DNA of 64,000 bases from Comamonadaceae bacterium (GTDB taxonomy: Bacteria; Pseudomonadota; Gammaproteobacteria; Burkholderiales; Burkholderiaceae_C), in assembly GCA_027488215.1 (NCBI GenBank), contig JAIYCB010000026.1:79687-143686 (forward strand), read 5' to 3'. Positions within the stretch are counted from its first letter, which is position 1; each line of letters begins with the position of its first letter. The notes under the pieces were generated by a model. It made no database searches. It was not told the origin of the DNA and saw only the letters and a program-made list of their open reading frames with translations. The translations under genes and the position numbers were made by a program. Below are positions 9,145 to 17,604 of this stretch, one piece after another.

Positions 9145-11214
9145 ATGTCCAACATGATTCGTGACGATGACGGTGTATCCAATAACTCAGCCAATGATCA
9201 TTTGCATGATCTGATCGAGCGCGAAATCGCTCGCAACCCCAGCCGCCGCAGCATGCTCAAATCCGGTGCGGCTTTGGGCTTGCTCGGTATTTTCGGCAGC
9301 GCCTTAACGGCCTGCGGTGGAAGCTCGGGCCCTGCGGCCGGCGCCATTGGCTTCAAAGCTGTGGCCACCAGCAGTGGTGATGCCATTGTGGTGCCCGAGG
9401 GTTACACCGCCGACGTGTTGTACCGCTGGGGTGACCCGATCACAGCCACTGCCCCTGCGTTCAAAGGCGACGCCAGCGAGACTTGGCGCGAGCAAGAAGT
9501 GCAGGCCGGTGACAACCACGACGGCATCAACTTCTTCCCCTTCCCGGGCACCGATGGCAGCAGCCGTGGTATCTTGGCCATGAACCACGAGTACATCAAC
9601 CCTGAGTACATTCACAACGTGGCCAATTTCAACAAGCCCGAAGTCCCTGATAACACCAAAAAGCAACTGGCTGCTCACGGCGTGTCCGTCATTGAAGTCC
9701 AGCGCAATGCAGCGGGCAAGTGGGAATACGTCAAGAATTCCACTTACAACCGCCGCATCACGGGTTACACACCCATGACTCTCACAGGCCCTGCGGCTGG
9801 TAACGACTTGCTCAAGACTGCCGCAGACGCCACGGGCACTGCGGTGTTGGGTACGCTCAACAACTGCGGCGCAGGCCAAACCCCTTGGGGTACTTACATC
9901 ACCTGCGAAGAAAACTTCAACGGTTACTTTGGAACAGACGCTGCAGGCTGGACCGCCAATGCCTTGCAAAACCGTTATGGCATTTCTGCGGGCGGCTTCG
10001 GCTACAACTGGCACAAGGGTGACCCTCGTTTCGATGTGGCAGTCAACCCCAATGAACCCAACCGCCACGGCTGGGTGGTCGAGATCGACCCGTACGCCCC
10101 CACCAGCACACCCAAAAAGCGCACGGCGCTGGGTCGCTTCAAACACGAGAACGCCGAGTGCGTGCTCTCCAAAATGAACAAGGCCGTGGTGTACACCGGC
10201 TGCGACGAGCGCGGCGAGTACCTCTACAAATTCGTTTCAACCGGCACTTACGACCCAGCCAACAAGGCCAGTGGTGCGAATCTGCTGGACAGCGGCATTT
10301 TGTATGTGGCCCGCTTTGACGCAGGCACCGTGGTGGGCGACAACCAGGGCACAGGTGTTTGGCTGCCTTTGGTGTTTGGCCAAAACGGCTTGACCGCTGA
10401 AAACGGTTTTGCGAACCAAGCCGAAGTACTGATCAAGGCCCGTCAGGCCGCTGACCGCGTCGGCGCCACCATGATGGATCGCCCAGAGTGGGTGGCTGCC
10501 AACCGCACCAAGCCCGGTGAAGTTTTCTTGGCTTGCACCAACAACAACCGCCGTGGCAGCGCAACACCAGCAACTTCTAACAACATCAACGGTTCGACCG
10601 TGGCTGGATCAGCTCGCCCTGCTTTGGATGAGGCCAACCCCCGCGCTGTCAACGACTGGGGTCATGTGATCCGCATCAATGAAATGGGTGCCGATGCCGC
10701 TGCCTTGACTTTCAATTGGGACATCTTCGTGATTGCCGGCAACCCCGCCTTGACCGGCGATAAGAAGGGTTCAAGCAACATCGATGCCACCAACACCTTC
10801 AACTCGCCTGACGGCATCCAGGTCGACCCCGAAGGTCGTCTCTGGATCCAAACGGACGGCAGCTATGCCAACACCGGCAACTATGTGAACCAAGGCAACA
10901 ACCAAATGTTGGTGGCCGATATCGCCACCAAGAAAATCACCCGTTTCTTGGTGGGCCCAGCGGGCTGCGAGGTCACAGGTGTGTGCTGGACACCCGATGG
11001 ACGCACCATGTTCATCAACATCCAGCATCCAGGTGAAGTAGGTAACCATCCCAATGCGCCGGCTGCTTATGTGGCTGCACCAGCGCCGAAAGAGGCTTGG
11101 GTCAATGCGAATCCCACCGTCTTTTCCAAATGGCCCGATGGCCCCACTGGCGGTCGCCCACGTTCAGCCACAGTGGTCATTCGCAAGAACGATGGTGGCG
11201 TGATCGGTACCTGA
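9145..11214 (+). CDS. phoX: PhoX-family alkaline phosphatase, Tat-exported (first copy)
   Basis: A 689-residue secreted phosphatase of the PhoX (DUF839) family, which uses Ca and Fe to release phosphate from monoesters outside the cytoplasm. The N-terminus has a twin-arginine motif SRRSMLKS (Arg34-Arg35) and then the lipobox-like LTAC (Cys57), so it may be a Tat-exported lipoprotein. Family landmarks are LNNCGAGQTPWGTYITCEEN near residue 240, the DERGEYLYKFVS region, FNSPDGIQVDPEGRLWIQTD and VTGVCWTPDGRTMFINIQHP. The ending RPRSATVVIRKNDGGVIGT is typical. AGGAG precedes the ATG. It has its own Pho box and a terminator downstream. A paralogue lies at 17605-19830. Confidence 0.94.
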   Translation: MSNMIRDDDGVSNNSANDHLHDLIEREIARNPSRRSMLKSGAALGLLGIFGSALTACGGSSGPAAGAIGFKAVATSSGDAIVVPEGYTADVLYRWGDPITATAPAFKGDASETWREQEVQAGDNHDGINFFPFPGTDGSSRGILAMNHEYINPEYIHNVANFNKPEVPDNTKKQLAAHGVSVIEVQRNAAGKWEYVKNSTYNRRITGYTPMTLTGPAAGNDLLKTAADATGTAVLGTLNNCGAGQTPWGTYITCEENFNGYFGTDAAGWTANALQNRYGISAGGFGYNWHKGDPRFDVAVNPNEPNRHGWVVEIDPYAPTSTPKKRTALGRFKHENAECVLSKMNKAVVYTGCDERGEYLYKFVSTGTYDPANKASGANLLDSGILYVARFDAGTVVGDNQGTGVWLPLVFGQNGLTAENGFANQAEVLIKARQAADRVGATMMDRPEWVAANRTKPGEVFLACTNNNRRGSATPATSNNINGSTVAGSARPALDEANPRAVNDWGHVIRINEMGADAAALTFNWDIFVIAGNPALTGDKKGSSNIDATNTFNSPDGIQVDPEGRLWIQTDGSYANTGNYVNQGNNQMLVADIATKKITRFLVGPAGCEVTGVCWTPDGRTMFINIQHPGEVGNHPNAPAAYVAAPAPKEAWVNANPTVFSKWPDGPTGGRPRSATVVIRKNDGGVIGT

Positions 11215-11263
11215 TGGACACAGCTTCGGTTGGCTTGCCAACTTGATGCTGTTGAATTCGATG

Positions 11264-11290
11264 GGGCCACCCTGAGGGGTGGCCCTTTTT
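11264..11290 (+). terminator. Intrinsic terminator after phoX
   Basis: A 9-bp stem GGGCCACCC/GGGTGGCCC (11264-11272 with 11277-11285) with a TGAG loop is followed by five T residues. It lies 50 bases after the phoX stop and separates phoX from the downstream lipoprotein gene. Confidence 0.9.
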
Positions 11291-11360
11291 GTATTGTCTT
11301 GCCACATACGTTTCACTCACACAGCGCATGTGTTTTCATCCATTCAAAGTGTTAAAAGCA

Positions 11361-12434
11361 ATGTCCTCGATTTTCCAACGCCTTACCGCTGGCCCCATGC
11401 TGATTGTCGCAGTGACCCTGTGCTTGGCGGCTTGTGGCGGCGGCGGTGCCAGTCCATCAGCATCCATTACTGGGGTGGGCCAAGACCTGGTGGGCATGCC
11501 GCCAACACCAGAGAGCGTCATCAGATTCCTACCTAAACCTGTGCTGTCTTTCACCGACACGGGCTTGAGTGTGACCGACGGCACGACCCGCATCGGTGCC
11601 TGGAGAGTCAACAGTCCTGAGAACTGGGAGTTTTCCTTTGACATGGGGACAACATGGCTTCGGGGCCAAGGTGACACCTTTAATGTGCAGGGCGACGGAC
11701 CGAAAACCATCTGGGTGCGTGCCTTTGACAACATGGGCAACACCTCTGAGATTGTGATGGTCAATTGCGTGCTGGACACCATGCCGCCAGCCGCTGTTCA
11801 AGCGGCCGTGGTGACCCAAGACCAGACCCGATTGGTGCGGGTTTCCGGGGTTGAGGACCAGGGACAGTGGGAATACTCTTTGGATGACACGCGCACTTGG
11901 CTGACGGGAACCGGAGACAGCTTGGCCCTGATGGGCAATGCCTTGACCGTGTTGTGGCTGCGGCAGGTGGACTTGGCAGGCAACCGGTCGCCTTTGGAGC
12001 GGGTCAACCTGCTGGAGCCCAACAGTCCGACGTGGCACGAGGCCTCGGGCATGGCTTTGCAGCCCAGCGTGCTGTCTTTGCAGCAGGCCAGGACGGTGGT
12101 GATACATGGCTCTGTGGTGCGGGGGGACGCCGACTACATCCGCTTTGACATTCCAGTGGGTCAGCGTTTACAAAGCACGCGGCTGGTGCACTATGTTTCG
12201 CCCGACCCGATTGCTTTTTATGCCTTGCAGAGGGCTGCGGTCTTTGATGCGGGTTTCGATGTGAACCGCATGCTGGTGTATGGTCACATGGGGCCGCAAG
12301 ACCTCAACCGCAACGTGCTTCAGGACATCGCACCCAGTCAGTTGTCTGCGGGTCCCATGACACTGTGGTTCCAACAAACTGGCCCTCAGGCCACCGAATA
12401 TGCCATCGAGCTTGTTTTTCAACCCGCGCCATGA
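11361..12434 (+). CDS. Lipoprotein with two Ig-like repeats, unknown function (paralogue of 14186-15238)
   Basis: I do not recognise a named function. From the ATG at 11361 the protein is 357 residues with a lipoprotein signal ending in LAAC (Cys25) followed by a Gly-rich linker. Two bacterial Ig-like repeats follow. The first covers about residues 65-155 (VLSFTDTGLSVTDG, WEFSFDMGTTW, IWVRAFDNMGNTSEIV). The second runs from about 155 to 235 (WEYSLDDTRTWLTGTG, LRQVDLAGNRS). The last ~125 residues form a separate domain (DYIRFDIPVGQ, FYALQRAAVFDAG, QDLNRNVLQDIAP) shared with the paralogue. It is followed by, and overlaps, the subtilase gene. The frame opens earlier at 11289, but that overlaps the phoX terminator. 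A surface or periplasmic adhesive role is only a guess. Confidence 0.72.
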   Translation: MSSIFQRLTAGPMLIVAVTLCLAACGGGGASPSASITGVGQDLVGMPPTPESVIRFLPKPVLSFTDTGLSVTDGTTRIGAWRVNSPENWEFSFDMGTTWLRGQGDTFNVQGDGPKTIWVRAFDNMGNTSEIVMVNCVLDTMPPAAVQAAVVTQDQTRLVRVSGVEDQGQWEYSLDDTRTWLTGTGDSLALMGNALTVLWLRQVDLAGNRSPLERVNLLEPNSPTWHEASGMALQPSVLSLQQARTVVIHGSVVRGDADYIRFDIPVGQRLQSTRLVHYVSPDPIAFYALQRAAVFDAGFDVNRMLVYGHMGPQDLNRNVLQDIAPSQLSAGPMTLWFQQTGPQATEYAIELVFQPAP

Positions 12435-14064
12435 ACGCTTGAAGACGCTCATGGCCAGTTGGCTGCTGGCGGGCTTGCTGTCGGGTTGTGGCGGTGGTGG
12501 CGGGGACACACAGGCTTTGGGAGCTGCACCCGTCGCGCCGCCAAACACGCCAGGCCCAGACCCTTTGTTGGAGCGCCAATGGCATTTGTTCAACACCGGC
12601 CAAAGTGGTGGGGTACCGGGCATGGACATCGGTTTACAAGGCGTCAGAGAAACGGGGCGTGGGGTTCTGATCGCTTTTGTGGATGGTGCGGTGCAATTGA
12701 GCCACCCCGATTTGGTGGCCAATGTGTTCACATTGAATGGCCTGTTGCCCACCCCCGACCCCTCACCTCCAACGGCAGCACCCGGTGCTCCTGAGAACGC
12801 CAACCCGGGACAATGGGACGACGCCCACGGCACGGCCGTCGTCGGGATTGCCGTGGCCAGCGCCAACAACAGCTTGGGCGGTCGTGGTGTCGCACCCGAA
12901 TCCAAATTTTTGGCGTATGACGGTGTATCTACAGGCTTGGTGGCATCGGCCTTGCGCTCGGCCATCAACTTGGGGGCCGACATCGTCAACAACAGCTGGG
13001 GCGCGCTCGACTCACAAAGTGGCAAAGGCAGCTACGTCAGTGCAGATCCAGCGTGGCGAGCGGCCATGACTGCGGCAATTGCGCAAGGACGCCAAGGCAA
13101 AGGCTCGGTGGTGGTGTTCGCTGCAGGCAATGGTGGCCCCAGCGAAGACAGCAACCGTGATGCCTATGCCAACCACCCTGGCGTCTTGGCTGTGGGCGCC
13201 GTGGATCACCGGGGCCGTCCATCGGCATATGCTGAACCCGGTGCCAATGTTTTGGTCAGTGCGCCGTCCATGAGTCTGTTGCGGCGCTCGAACGACGTGG
13301 CTGACATCTGGACCACCGACATCTCGGGCCCGCGTGGATTGGCTGCGGGGGCACGGCCAGACAACGCTGACTACGCCGCATTTGCGGGTGGCTCTTCGGC
13401 CTCCGCCCCCATGGTCTCGGGAGCTGTGTCACTGATGCTGGAGGCCAACCCCAACTTGAGTTGGCGTGATGTGCGTTGGCTATTGGCCCGCACGGCACGC
13501 CCGGCTGATCTCGGTTTAACGCAGGCCGATCCCTCGGCCATGAATGCCCACGGCTTTCATCCGCGCGTGGGTTTTGGGCGTGTGCATGCCGGAGATGCGG
13601 TGCAAGCGGCCAGACAATTCAGCGGTCTCCCTTCAGAAAAGACATGTGACAGCGGCGTCCTTTGGATGGATCAACCCATTGGTGACGAACCATCACCTGC
13701 TCTCATCGCGTCTGTCCATTTCGAAGCTTGCGATGTGAGGACTGTGGAGTCTGTTCAAGTGACACTGACTGTCGATCACCCCTATGGCGCAGACCTGGAT
13801 GTGGCCCTGATTTCACCCACAGGCAACCGCAGTCAACTCGCAAGACCACACCTGTGCCCAGTCAGCATGTCTGGGCCATGCGGTGACTTGTCGCGGGGAT
13901 GGACATTTCACAGCGTACGGCACATGGGTGAGCGCTTTGAGGGTTCAGTGCAAAACGCCTCTGTGGGCCAGTCGCACACAGGTTGGAAAATTCAGATCAA
14001 AGATGGGCAAGCGGGTGACACGGGACACTGGCGGTCTTGGCGCATCGTCATCACAGGCCACTGA
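12400..14064 (+). CDS. Subtilisin-like serine protease (S8) lipoprotein with C-terminal P domain
   Basis: A 554-residue exported endopeptidase with a signal ending in LLSGC followed by five Gly. The catalytic triad can be placed: Asp95 in AFVDGAV, His143 in DDAHGTAVVG and Ser333 in GGSSASAPMVSGA. The oxyanion-region Asn is in VVFAAGNGGP. Residues about 430-554 resemble a proprotein-convertase P domain (VTLTVDHPYGADLDVALISP, GDTGHWRSWRIVITGH). There is no long propeptide, as in P-domain proteases of the kexin type. The start is uncertain: ATG 12400 overlaps the previous gene by 35 bases, TTG 12439 would give a shorter standard lipoprotein signal, and ATG 12451 is also in frame. Its two flanking genes are paralogues of each other and may be its partners or substrates. 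Confidence 0.85.
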   Translation: MPSSLFFNPRHERLKTLMASWLLAGLLSGCGGGGGDTQALGAAPVAPPNTPGPDPLLERQWHLFNTGQSGGVPGMDIGLQGVRETGRGVLIAFVDGAVQLSHPDLVANVFTLNGLLPTPDPSPPTAAPGAPENANPGQWDDAHGTAVVGIAVASANNSLGGRGVAPESKFLAYDGVSTGLVASALRSAINLGADIVNNSWGALDSQSGKGSYVSADPAWRAAMTAAIAQGRQGKGSVVVFAAGNGGPSEDSNRDAYANHPGVLAVGAVDHRGRPSAYAEPGANVLVSAPSMSLLRRSNDVADIWTTDISGPRGLAAGARPDNADYAAFAGGSSASAPMVSGAVSLMLEANPNLSWRDVRWLLARTARPADLGLTQADPSAMNAHGFHPRVGFGRVHAGDAVQAARQFSGLPSEKTCDSGVLWMDQPIGDEPSPALIASVHFEACDVRTVESVQVTLTVDHPYGADLDVALISPTGNRSQLARPHLCPVSMSGPCGDLSRGWTFHSVRHMGERFEGSVQNASVGQSHTGWKIQIKDGQAGDTGHWRSWRIVITGH

Positions 14065-14185
14065 AAAAGCATTCTTGTCCTTTGTGCACGATTGAAATTG
14101 GAATAAGTGGCCCTTGCCAATCCAAGACATTGTGACAAAGGTATCTTTCCGTTAATTTCTATTCCCAACAAAAGCCATCGACATC

Positions 14186-15238
14186 ATGTTTCGCCGACAG
14201 AAAAATTCTCACTTCGTCATGGTGCTGGCAGCTGCTCTTGTTTCAGTGTCGTGCGTGAGCTCAGGTTCTGCACCTGCAGGCAAAGGTTGGGGCCCATTTG
14301 CTTCATCCCAGCCAAAGTCAAAAGCTGGGGCCGTCATACTCCCAGCCCCTGTCCTTTCTTTCAACGACACGGGGCTGAGCGTGAGCGACGGCATTACCCG
14401 CAATGGTTTATGGGATGTGGACAGTGCCGATGTCGCTTGGGAATTTTCATTGGATCAGGGCGCAACCTGGACCCGTGGGCAAGGGAATACTTTTGAAGTC
14501 AAGGGCGATGGGGCCAAGATGATCTGGGTGCGCGCCCGCGATGACGCAGGCAACACCTCAGAGATTGTGAGCGTCGGTTGTGTGCTCGATACCCAGGCCC
14601 CGATGGCCTTGACCGTTACCCCGCAACGGGAAGGCGTCACCAACCTTTTGCAGTTGTCTGGGCTTGAGCCGGGTGCCCGGTGGGAATACTCTTTGGATGG
14701 TCAGTCCCACTGGCATGCGGGCAACGGCCCGGCTTTGGGGGTTTTGGGCCATGGCATCTCCCAGATTCGGCTCAGGCAAGTGGATGTCGCCGGCAACACG
14801 TCTGATGCCACATTTATTGACTTGCAAAGTGCCAGCCTGTTGGCACACGATGCATCTGGTGATCCCTTGCAGCCCAGCGTTTTAGCGCCTGGCTTGCAAA
14901 CCTATGTGGCGCACGGTTTAGCGGCGCCTGGTGAGGCCCATCATGTGCGCTGGGATGTGCCCAAAGACCAACTGCTGATGTCCGTCAAGTTGGTGCTCTA
15001 TGCATCGGCTGATTTGGCTTCTTATGCCCTGCAGCGCAGCAGCGTTTTCGATGCAGGGATCGACAACACGCGCATGCTGGCATTTGGCAGCATGGGCCTG
15101 AGTGACTTGAATCGCAATGTGTTGACGAACACGGGGCCACAGGGGCGAGGTGAAGGCCCCATGACCCTCAGGTTCCAGCAAAACGGAGCCATGCCAACGC
15201 CCTACGCCATCCAGATCACGCTGGCCCCCTCGAAGTGA
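14186..15238 (+). CDS. Ig-like-repeat exported protein, unknown function (paralogue of 11361-12434)
   Basis: No named function is recognised. The 350-residue protein begins with a signal sequence whose likely cleavage region is VSVSC (Cys23). The lipobox is imperfect because the -3 residue is Ser. It has the same architecture as the gene at 11361: an Ig-like repeat (VLSFNDTGLSVSDG, WEFSLDQGATWTRGQG, IWVRARDDAGNTSEIVS), a second repeat (WEYSLDGQSHWHAGNG, IRLRQVDVAGNTS) and a C-terminal domain (HHVRWDVPKDQ, SYALQRSSVFDAG, SDLNRNVLTNTGP). The pair probably arose by duplication, with the protease gene left between them. A 121-base gap from the protease gene shows no terminator with a T run. No Pho box was seen. 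Confidence 0.72.
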   Translation: MFRRQKNSHFVMVLAAALVSVSCVSSGSAPAGKGWGPFASSQPKSKAGAVILPAPVLSFNDTGLSVSDGITRNGLWDVDSADVAWEFSLDQGATWTRGQGNTFEVKGDGAKMIWVRARDDAGNTSEIVSVGCVLDTQAPMALTVTPQREGVTNLLQLSGLEPGARWEYSLDGQSHWHAGNGPALGVLGHGISQIRLRQVDVAGNTSDATFIDLQSASLLAHDASGDPLQPSVLAPGLQTYVAHGLAAPGEAHHVRWDVPKDQLLMSVKLVLYASADLASYALQRSSVFDAGIDNTRMLAFGSMGLSDLNRNVLTNTGPQGRGEGPMTLRFQQNGAMPTPYAIQITLAPSK

Positions 15239-15310
15239 ATGACTGGGACCATTTGGATTCATCAGCTCAGCGACTGAGCACTGGTCGTGCACAGCCAAAA
15301 GATGGCTATC

Positions 15311-16429
15311 TCAACCCGCCTTGATCGCCGCCAAAGCATCGACCACTTCGAACACCGCCTGGTTGTTCATTTGTTGGACATGGCCAATGTAATGGGGCAG
15401 TTCGCTCAACAGCGCGTCCACTGCACCCGGCAGTTCACTGACCGATGCAATGACTTTGCCCAGTTGGTTCTCTTCCAACCACACCGTGTTGTACCTTTCT
15501 TGGGGCATGGTGGCGCCGTTGCGGAAAGTGATGACGGGCAAACCCATGTGCACTGCCTCACTCAAGCTGCCGGGGCCAGGCTTGCCCACAAAATAATCAC
15601 AAGCACGCATGACAAGGTGGATATCCTGGACGAAACCCATGACATGGTGCTTGGGTGACGCTGATTTTGATGCCATTTTTTTGGCCAAGGCGGTGTTGTG
15701 GCCCGCAACAAAAATCAGCTGTCGGTCAGGCAGCGCCTTGGCAATTTGCAGCATTTCAGAGGATCCATGTCCACCAAACAAGATCAAACCCGTTGGCAGG
15801 TGGGGCTCCAGACCCAGCTCTGCAAGCCGGGCCGCTTTGTCCACACTCGGCTTGCGGTAAAAGTCTGGACGCAAAATCATGCCCGATGTGGTGATGATGG
15901 CCCTTTGGTCATAACCCAGCGCGGACGCCTGTGAGGCCGCAAACGCTGTGCCACAAATGATGTACTGACCTTGCCCAGGCTCGATCCAGAAGTTGGGCGG
16001 GTAGTCGGCCATGTCCGTCAGGACCGTGACATAAGGAACCCCTGGCAATTCGTCCCTCAGCGCCTCGTACATGACTTTGTTGAAATTGGGCACCAGCGAG
16101 ACCACCAAATTCGGCGGGTTGCCGCCCCAAAATAACCGCATCCTTTTTTTGAGTTTGGGCAAAGTCAGCCTGATCATGGCCTGAAAGATTTTGAGCTCCA
16201 TGGCCAAGCCCCGAGTCCAACCCTTTTTGAGCCTCAGGTTGTACAAGTCTTCGGGGGCAAATCCGGTCAGTTTTTGGTAATAGCGATCGGAGTCAATGAC
16301 TTCAAAGAGGTTGACCAATGACACCGACCAGTCCGGGTGCTTTTGAGCGATGACTTCCTGCAAGGCCAGAGCAGCTGACCTGTGCCCACCGCCGGCATTG
16401 AAGTAAATGAGCTGTACAAGGTATTTCAT
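15311..16429 (-). CDS. GT28 glycosyltransferase, galactosyldiacylglycerol (MGDG) synthase-like
   Basis: A 372-residue peripheral membrane glycosyltransferase. The N-terminal motif YFNAGGGHRSAALAL is the lipid-acceptor signature of MGDG synthase and MurG-like enzymes. The C-terminal half has the nucleotide-sugar region ILFGGHGSSEM, VMGFVQDI, DYFVGKPGPGSLSEAVHMGLP and RNGATMPQERYN. Such enzymes move a sugar from UDP-sugar to diacylglycerol. The start is ATG 16427-16429; the upstream TTG three codons earlier was rejected. A Pho box lies just upstream, and plcP, agt and olsB occur 11 kb away. A role in replacing phospholipids by glycolipids under phosphate starvation is therefore likely, but the sugar and acceptor are not shown by the sequence. 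Confidence 0.8.
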   Translation of the reverse strand: MKYLVQLIYFNAGGGHRSAALALQEVIAQKHPDWSVSLVNLFEVIDSDRYYQKLTGFAPEDLYNLRLKKGWTRGLAMELKIFQAMIRLTLPKLKKRMRLFWGGNPPNLVVSLVPNFNKVMYEALRDELPGVPYVTVLTDMADYPPNFWIEPGQGQYIICGTAFAASQASALGYDQRAIITTSGMILRPDFYRKPSVDKAARLAELGLEPHLPTGLILFGGHGSSEMLQIAKALPDRQLIFVAGHNTALAKKMASKSASPKHHVMGFVQDIHLVMRACDYFVGKPGPGSLSEAVHMGLPVITFRNGATMPQERYNTVWLEENQLGKVIASVSELPGAVDALLSELPHYIGHVQQMNNQAVFEVVDALAAIKAG

Positions 16430-16453
16430 CGAACACAAGCTTGCCCGATGTGA

Positions 16454-16471
16454 ATGACATGAACGTGACCT
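16454..16471 (-). promoter_or_regulatory. Candidate Pho box of the GT28 glycosyltransferase
   Basis: On the minus strand: AGGTCAC-GTTC-ATGTCAT, a clear 7-4-7 Pho box. The hexamer 10 bases downstream is CAAGCT (16443-16438), a poor -10 match. The start codon follows only 8 bases after it, so the predicted transcript has almost no leader. Confidence 0.68.
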
Positions 16472-16594
16472 ATTCAGCCCCGATCCTCAAGGTCTTTCTT
16501 GGATAATATGAATACTTTATTATTCAATATAGGAAATTAATTGTTTGTTTATCGTATATTGAAAAGTTAGACGTCCACACTTTTGAGATTAAAA

Positions 16595-16855
16595 ATGCGT
16601 GTCATCCAAAAAATCCGACAGGTTATTGCCCAAGAGCCACAACATCCAACGGCGCAAATTTTTTCCCGCTTGATTTCTGGCTTGGAGAACGAATTGGACT
16701 TTCCCCTCCATGAACTCTATAAACTCAACATATCAGATTTTCAGCTGGCCATGGAAATTCTGCAGGAGTGGCGGCTTGACCGTTACTACTTGGGCAAATC
16801 CAAAACATTCGATATGACCCTGCAGGCCTTGCCGCCGACCAAGCACAAGCCTTAG
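16595..16855 (+). CDS. Small hypothetical protein upstream of parA-like gene
   Basis: An 86-residue, mostly helical, soluble protein of unknown function, read from ATG 16595 (a TTG 12 bases earlier is also in frame). It has no signal peptide or membrane segment. The sequence includes IRQVIAQEPQHPTAQIFSRL, then FPLHELYKLNISDFQLAMEI and DRYYLGKSKTFDM. It lies 30 bases before the ParA-like gene, so the two probably form an operon. The upstream region 16500-16590 is AT-rich and could hold the promoter. It may be a partner of the ParA-like ATPase; nothing in its sequence shows how. Confidence 0.6.
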   Translation: MRVIQKIRQVIAQEPQHPTAQIFSRLISGLENELDFPLHELYKLNISDFQLAMEILQEWRLDRYYLGKSKTFDMTLQALPPTKHKP

Positions 16856-16885
16856 GGTTGCCATTCTTTTTTCAGGAGTAAATTT

Positions 16886-17515
16886 ATGCGGATTGCTTCA
16901 TTTGTGGGACAAAAAGGCGGTGTTGGCAAAAGCACCTTGGCCCGTGTGCTGGCGGTGGCTGCGGCCCGTGCGCAGCACAAGGTGCTGATCGGCGACTTCG
17001 ATTTGGAGCAGCTCACTTGCGTCGAGTGGGCGGCACTCAGGCTGCGCAATGGCGTCGAGCCGGAGATCGAAGCCCGTGCTTTCAAAAGCCTGAAGAAATT
17101 GCGCAAGACGGTGGTCGGATATGACCTGGTGGTGGTGGACACCCGAGGATTGGCCGATGAGTTGACCGAAGATGTCAGCCGCGAAAGTGACATCGTGTTC
17201 TTGCCCACGGGCACCTCCATGGACGATTTACGCCCCACATTGGCCCTGGCTCGAAAACTGTCCAAAACACGCACTGTCGGCAACAAAATCGTCATTGTCT
17301 TGTCCAAGACAGGACGCTCAGAACGCCTTCTCGAACAAGCTGAAGCCACCATCGCCGAAGCCGGTTTTGACATGCTCAACGCCGTCTGGCCAGAGCGGGA
17401 CGGCTTTCAGGCCGACCTAGATTTAGGCCGCGCCGGCAGCGAGGCCAGCAACCCCTACCTCAAGAAGGCTTCTCAGGATGTAGAGCAGGCCATGCTCACT
17501 TTGGCCATGTCCTGA
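16886..17515 (+). CDS. Orphan ParA/MinD-family ATPase
   Basis: A 209-residue P-loop ATPase with the deviant Walker A motif KGGVGKST (residues 10-17) containing the signature lysine. The switch/Walker region is DLVVVDTRG (near 80), and FLPTGTSMDDL follows. It resembles the short ParA-like proteins found outside partition loci. There is no ParB gene or parS-like repeat nearby, so chromosome partition is unlikely. Such proteins can position cargo or control conjugation or plasmid functions. AGGAG precedes the ATG. The 86-residue gene directly upstream is its probable operon partner. The biological role is unknown. Confidence 0.85.
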   Translation: MRIASFVGQKGGVGKSTLARVLAVAAARAQHKVLIGDFDLEQLTCVEWAALRLRNGVEPEIEARAFKSLKKLRKTVVGYDLVVVDTRGLADELTEDVSRESDIVFLPTGTSMDDLRPTLALARKLSKTRTVGNKIVIVLSKTGRSERLLEQAEATIAEAGFDMLNAVWPERDGFQADLDLGRAGSEASNPYLKKASQDVEQAMLTLAMS

Positions 17516-17604
17516 GGCCTGCAGCCCTGGCCCAAAAAAGCCGATTGTTCGCCGAGGATGCCCGAAGCCATCACCCGGCTGTCTGAACATTTGGCCTGCG
17601 CGGT

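Noticed and set aside
15265..15279. Small hairpin GCTCAG-CGA-CTGAGC after the second lipoprotein gene
   Set aside because: Six-pair stem without a T run on either strand, so it is not convincing as a terminator.
16523..16563. Inverted repeat TTCAATAT/ATATTGAA upstream of the small hypothetical gene
   Set aside because: Eight-base arms 25 bases apart in very AT-rich DNA could easily occur by chance.
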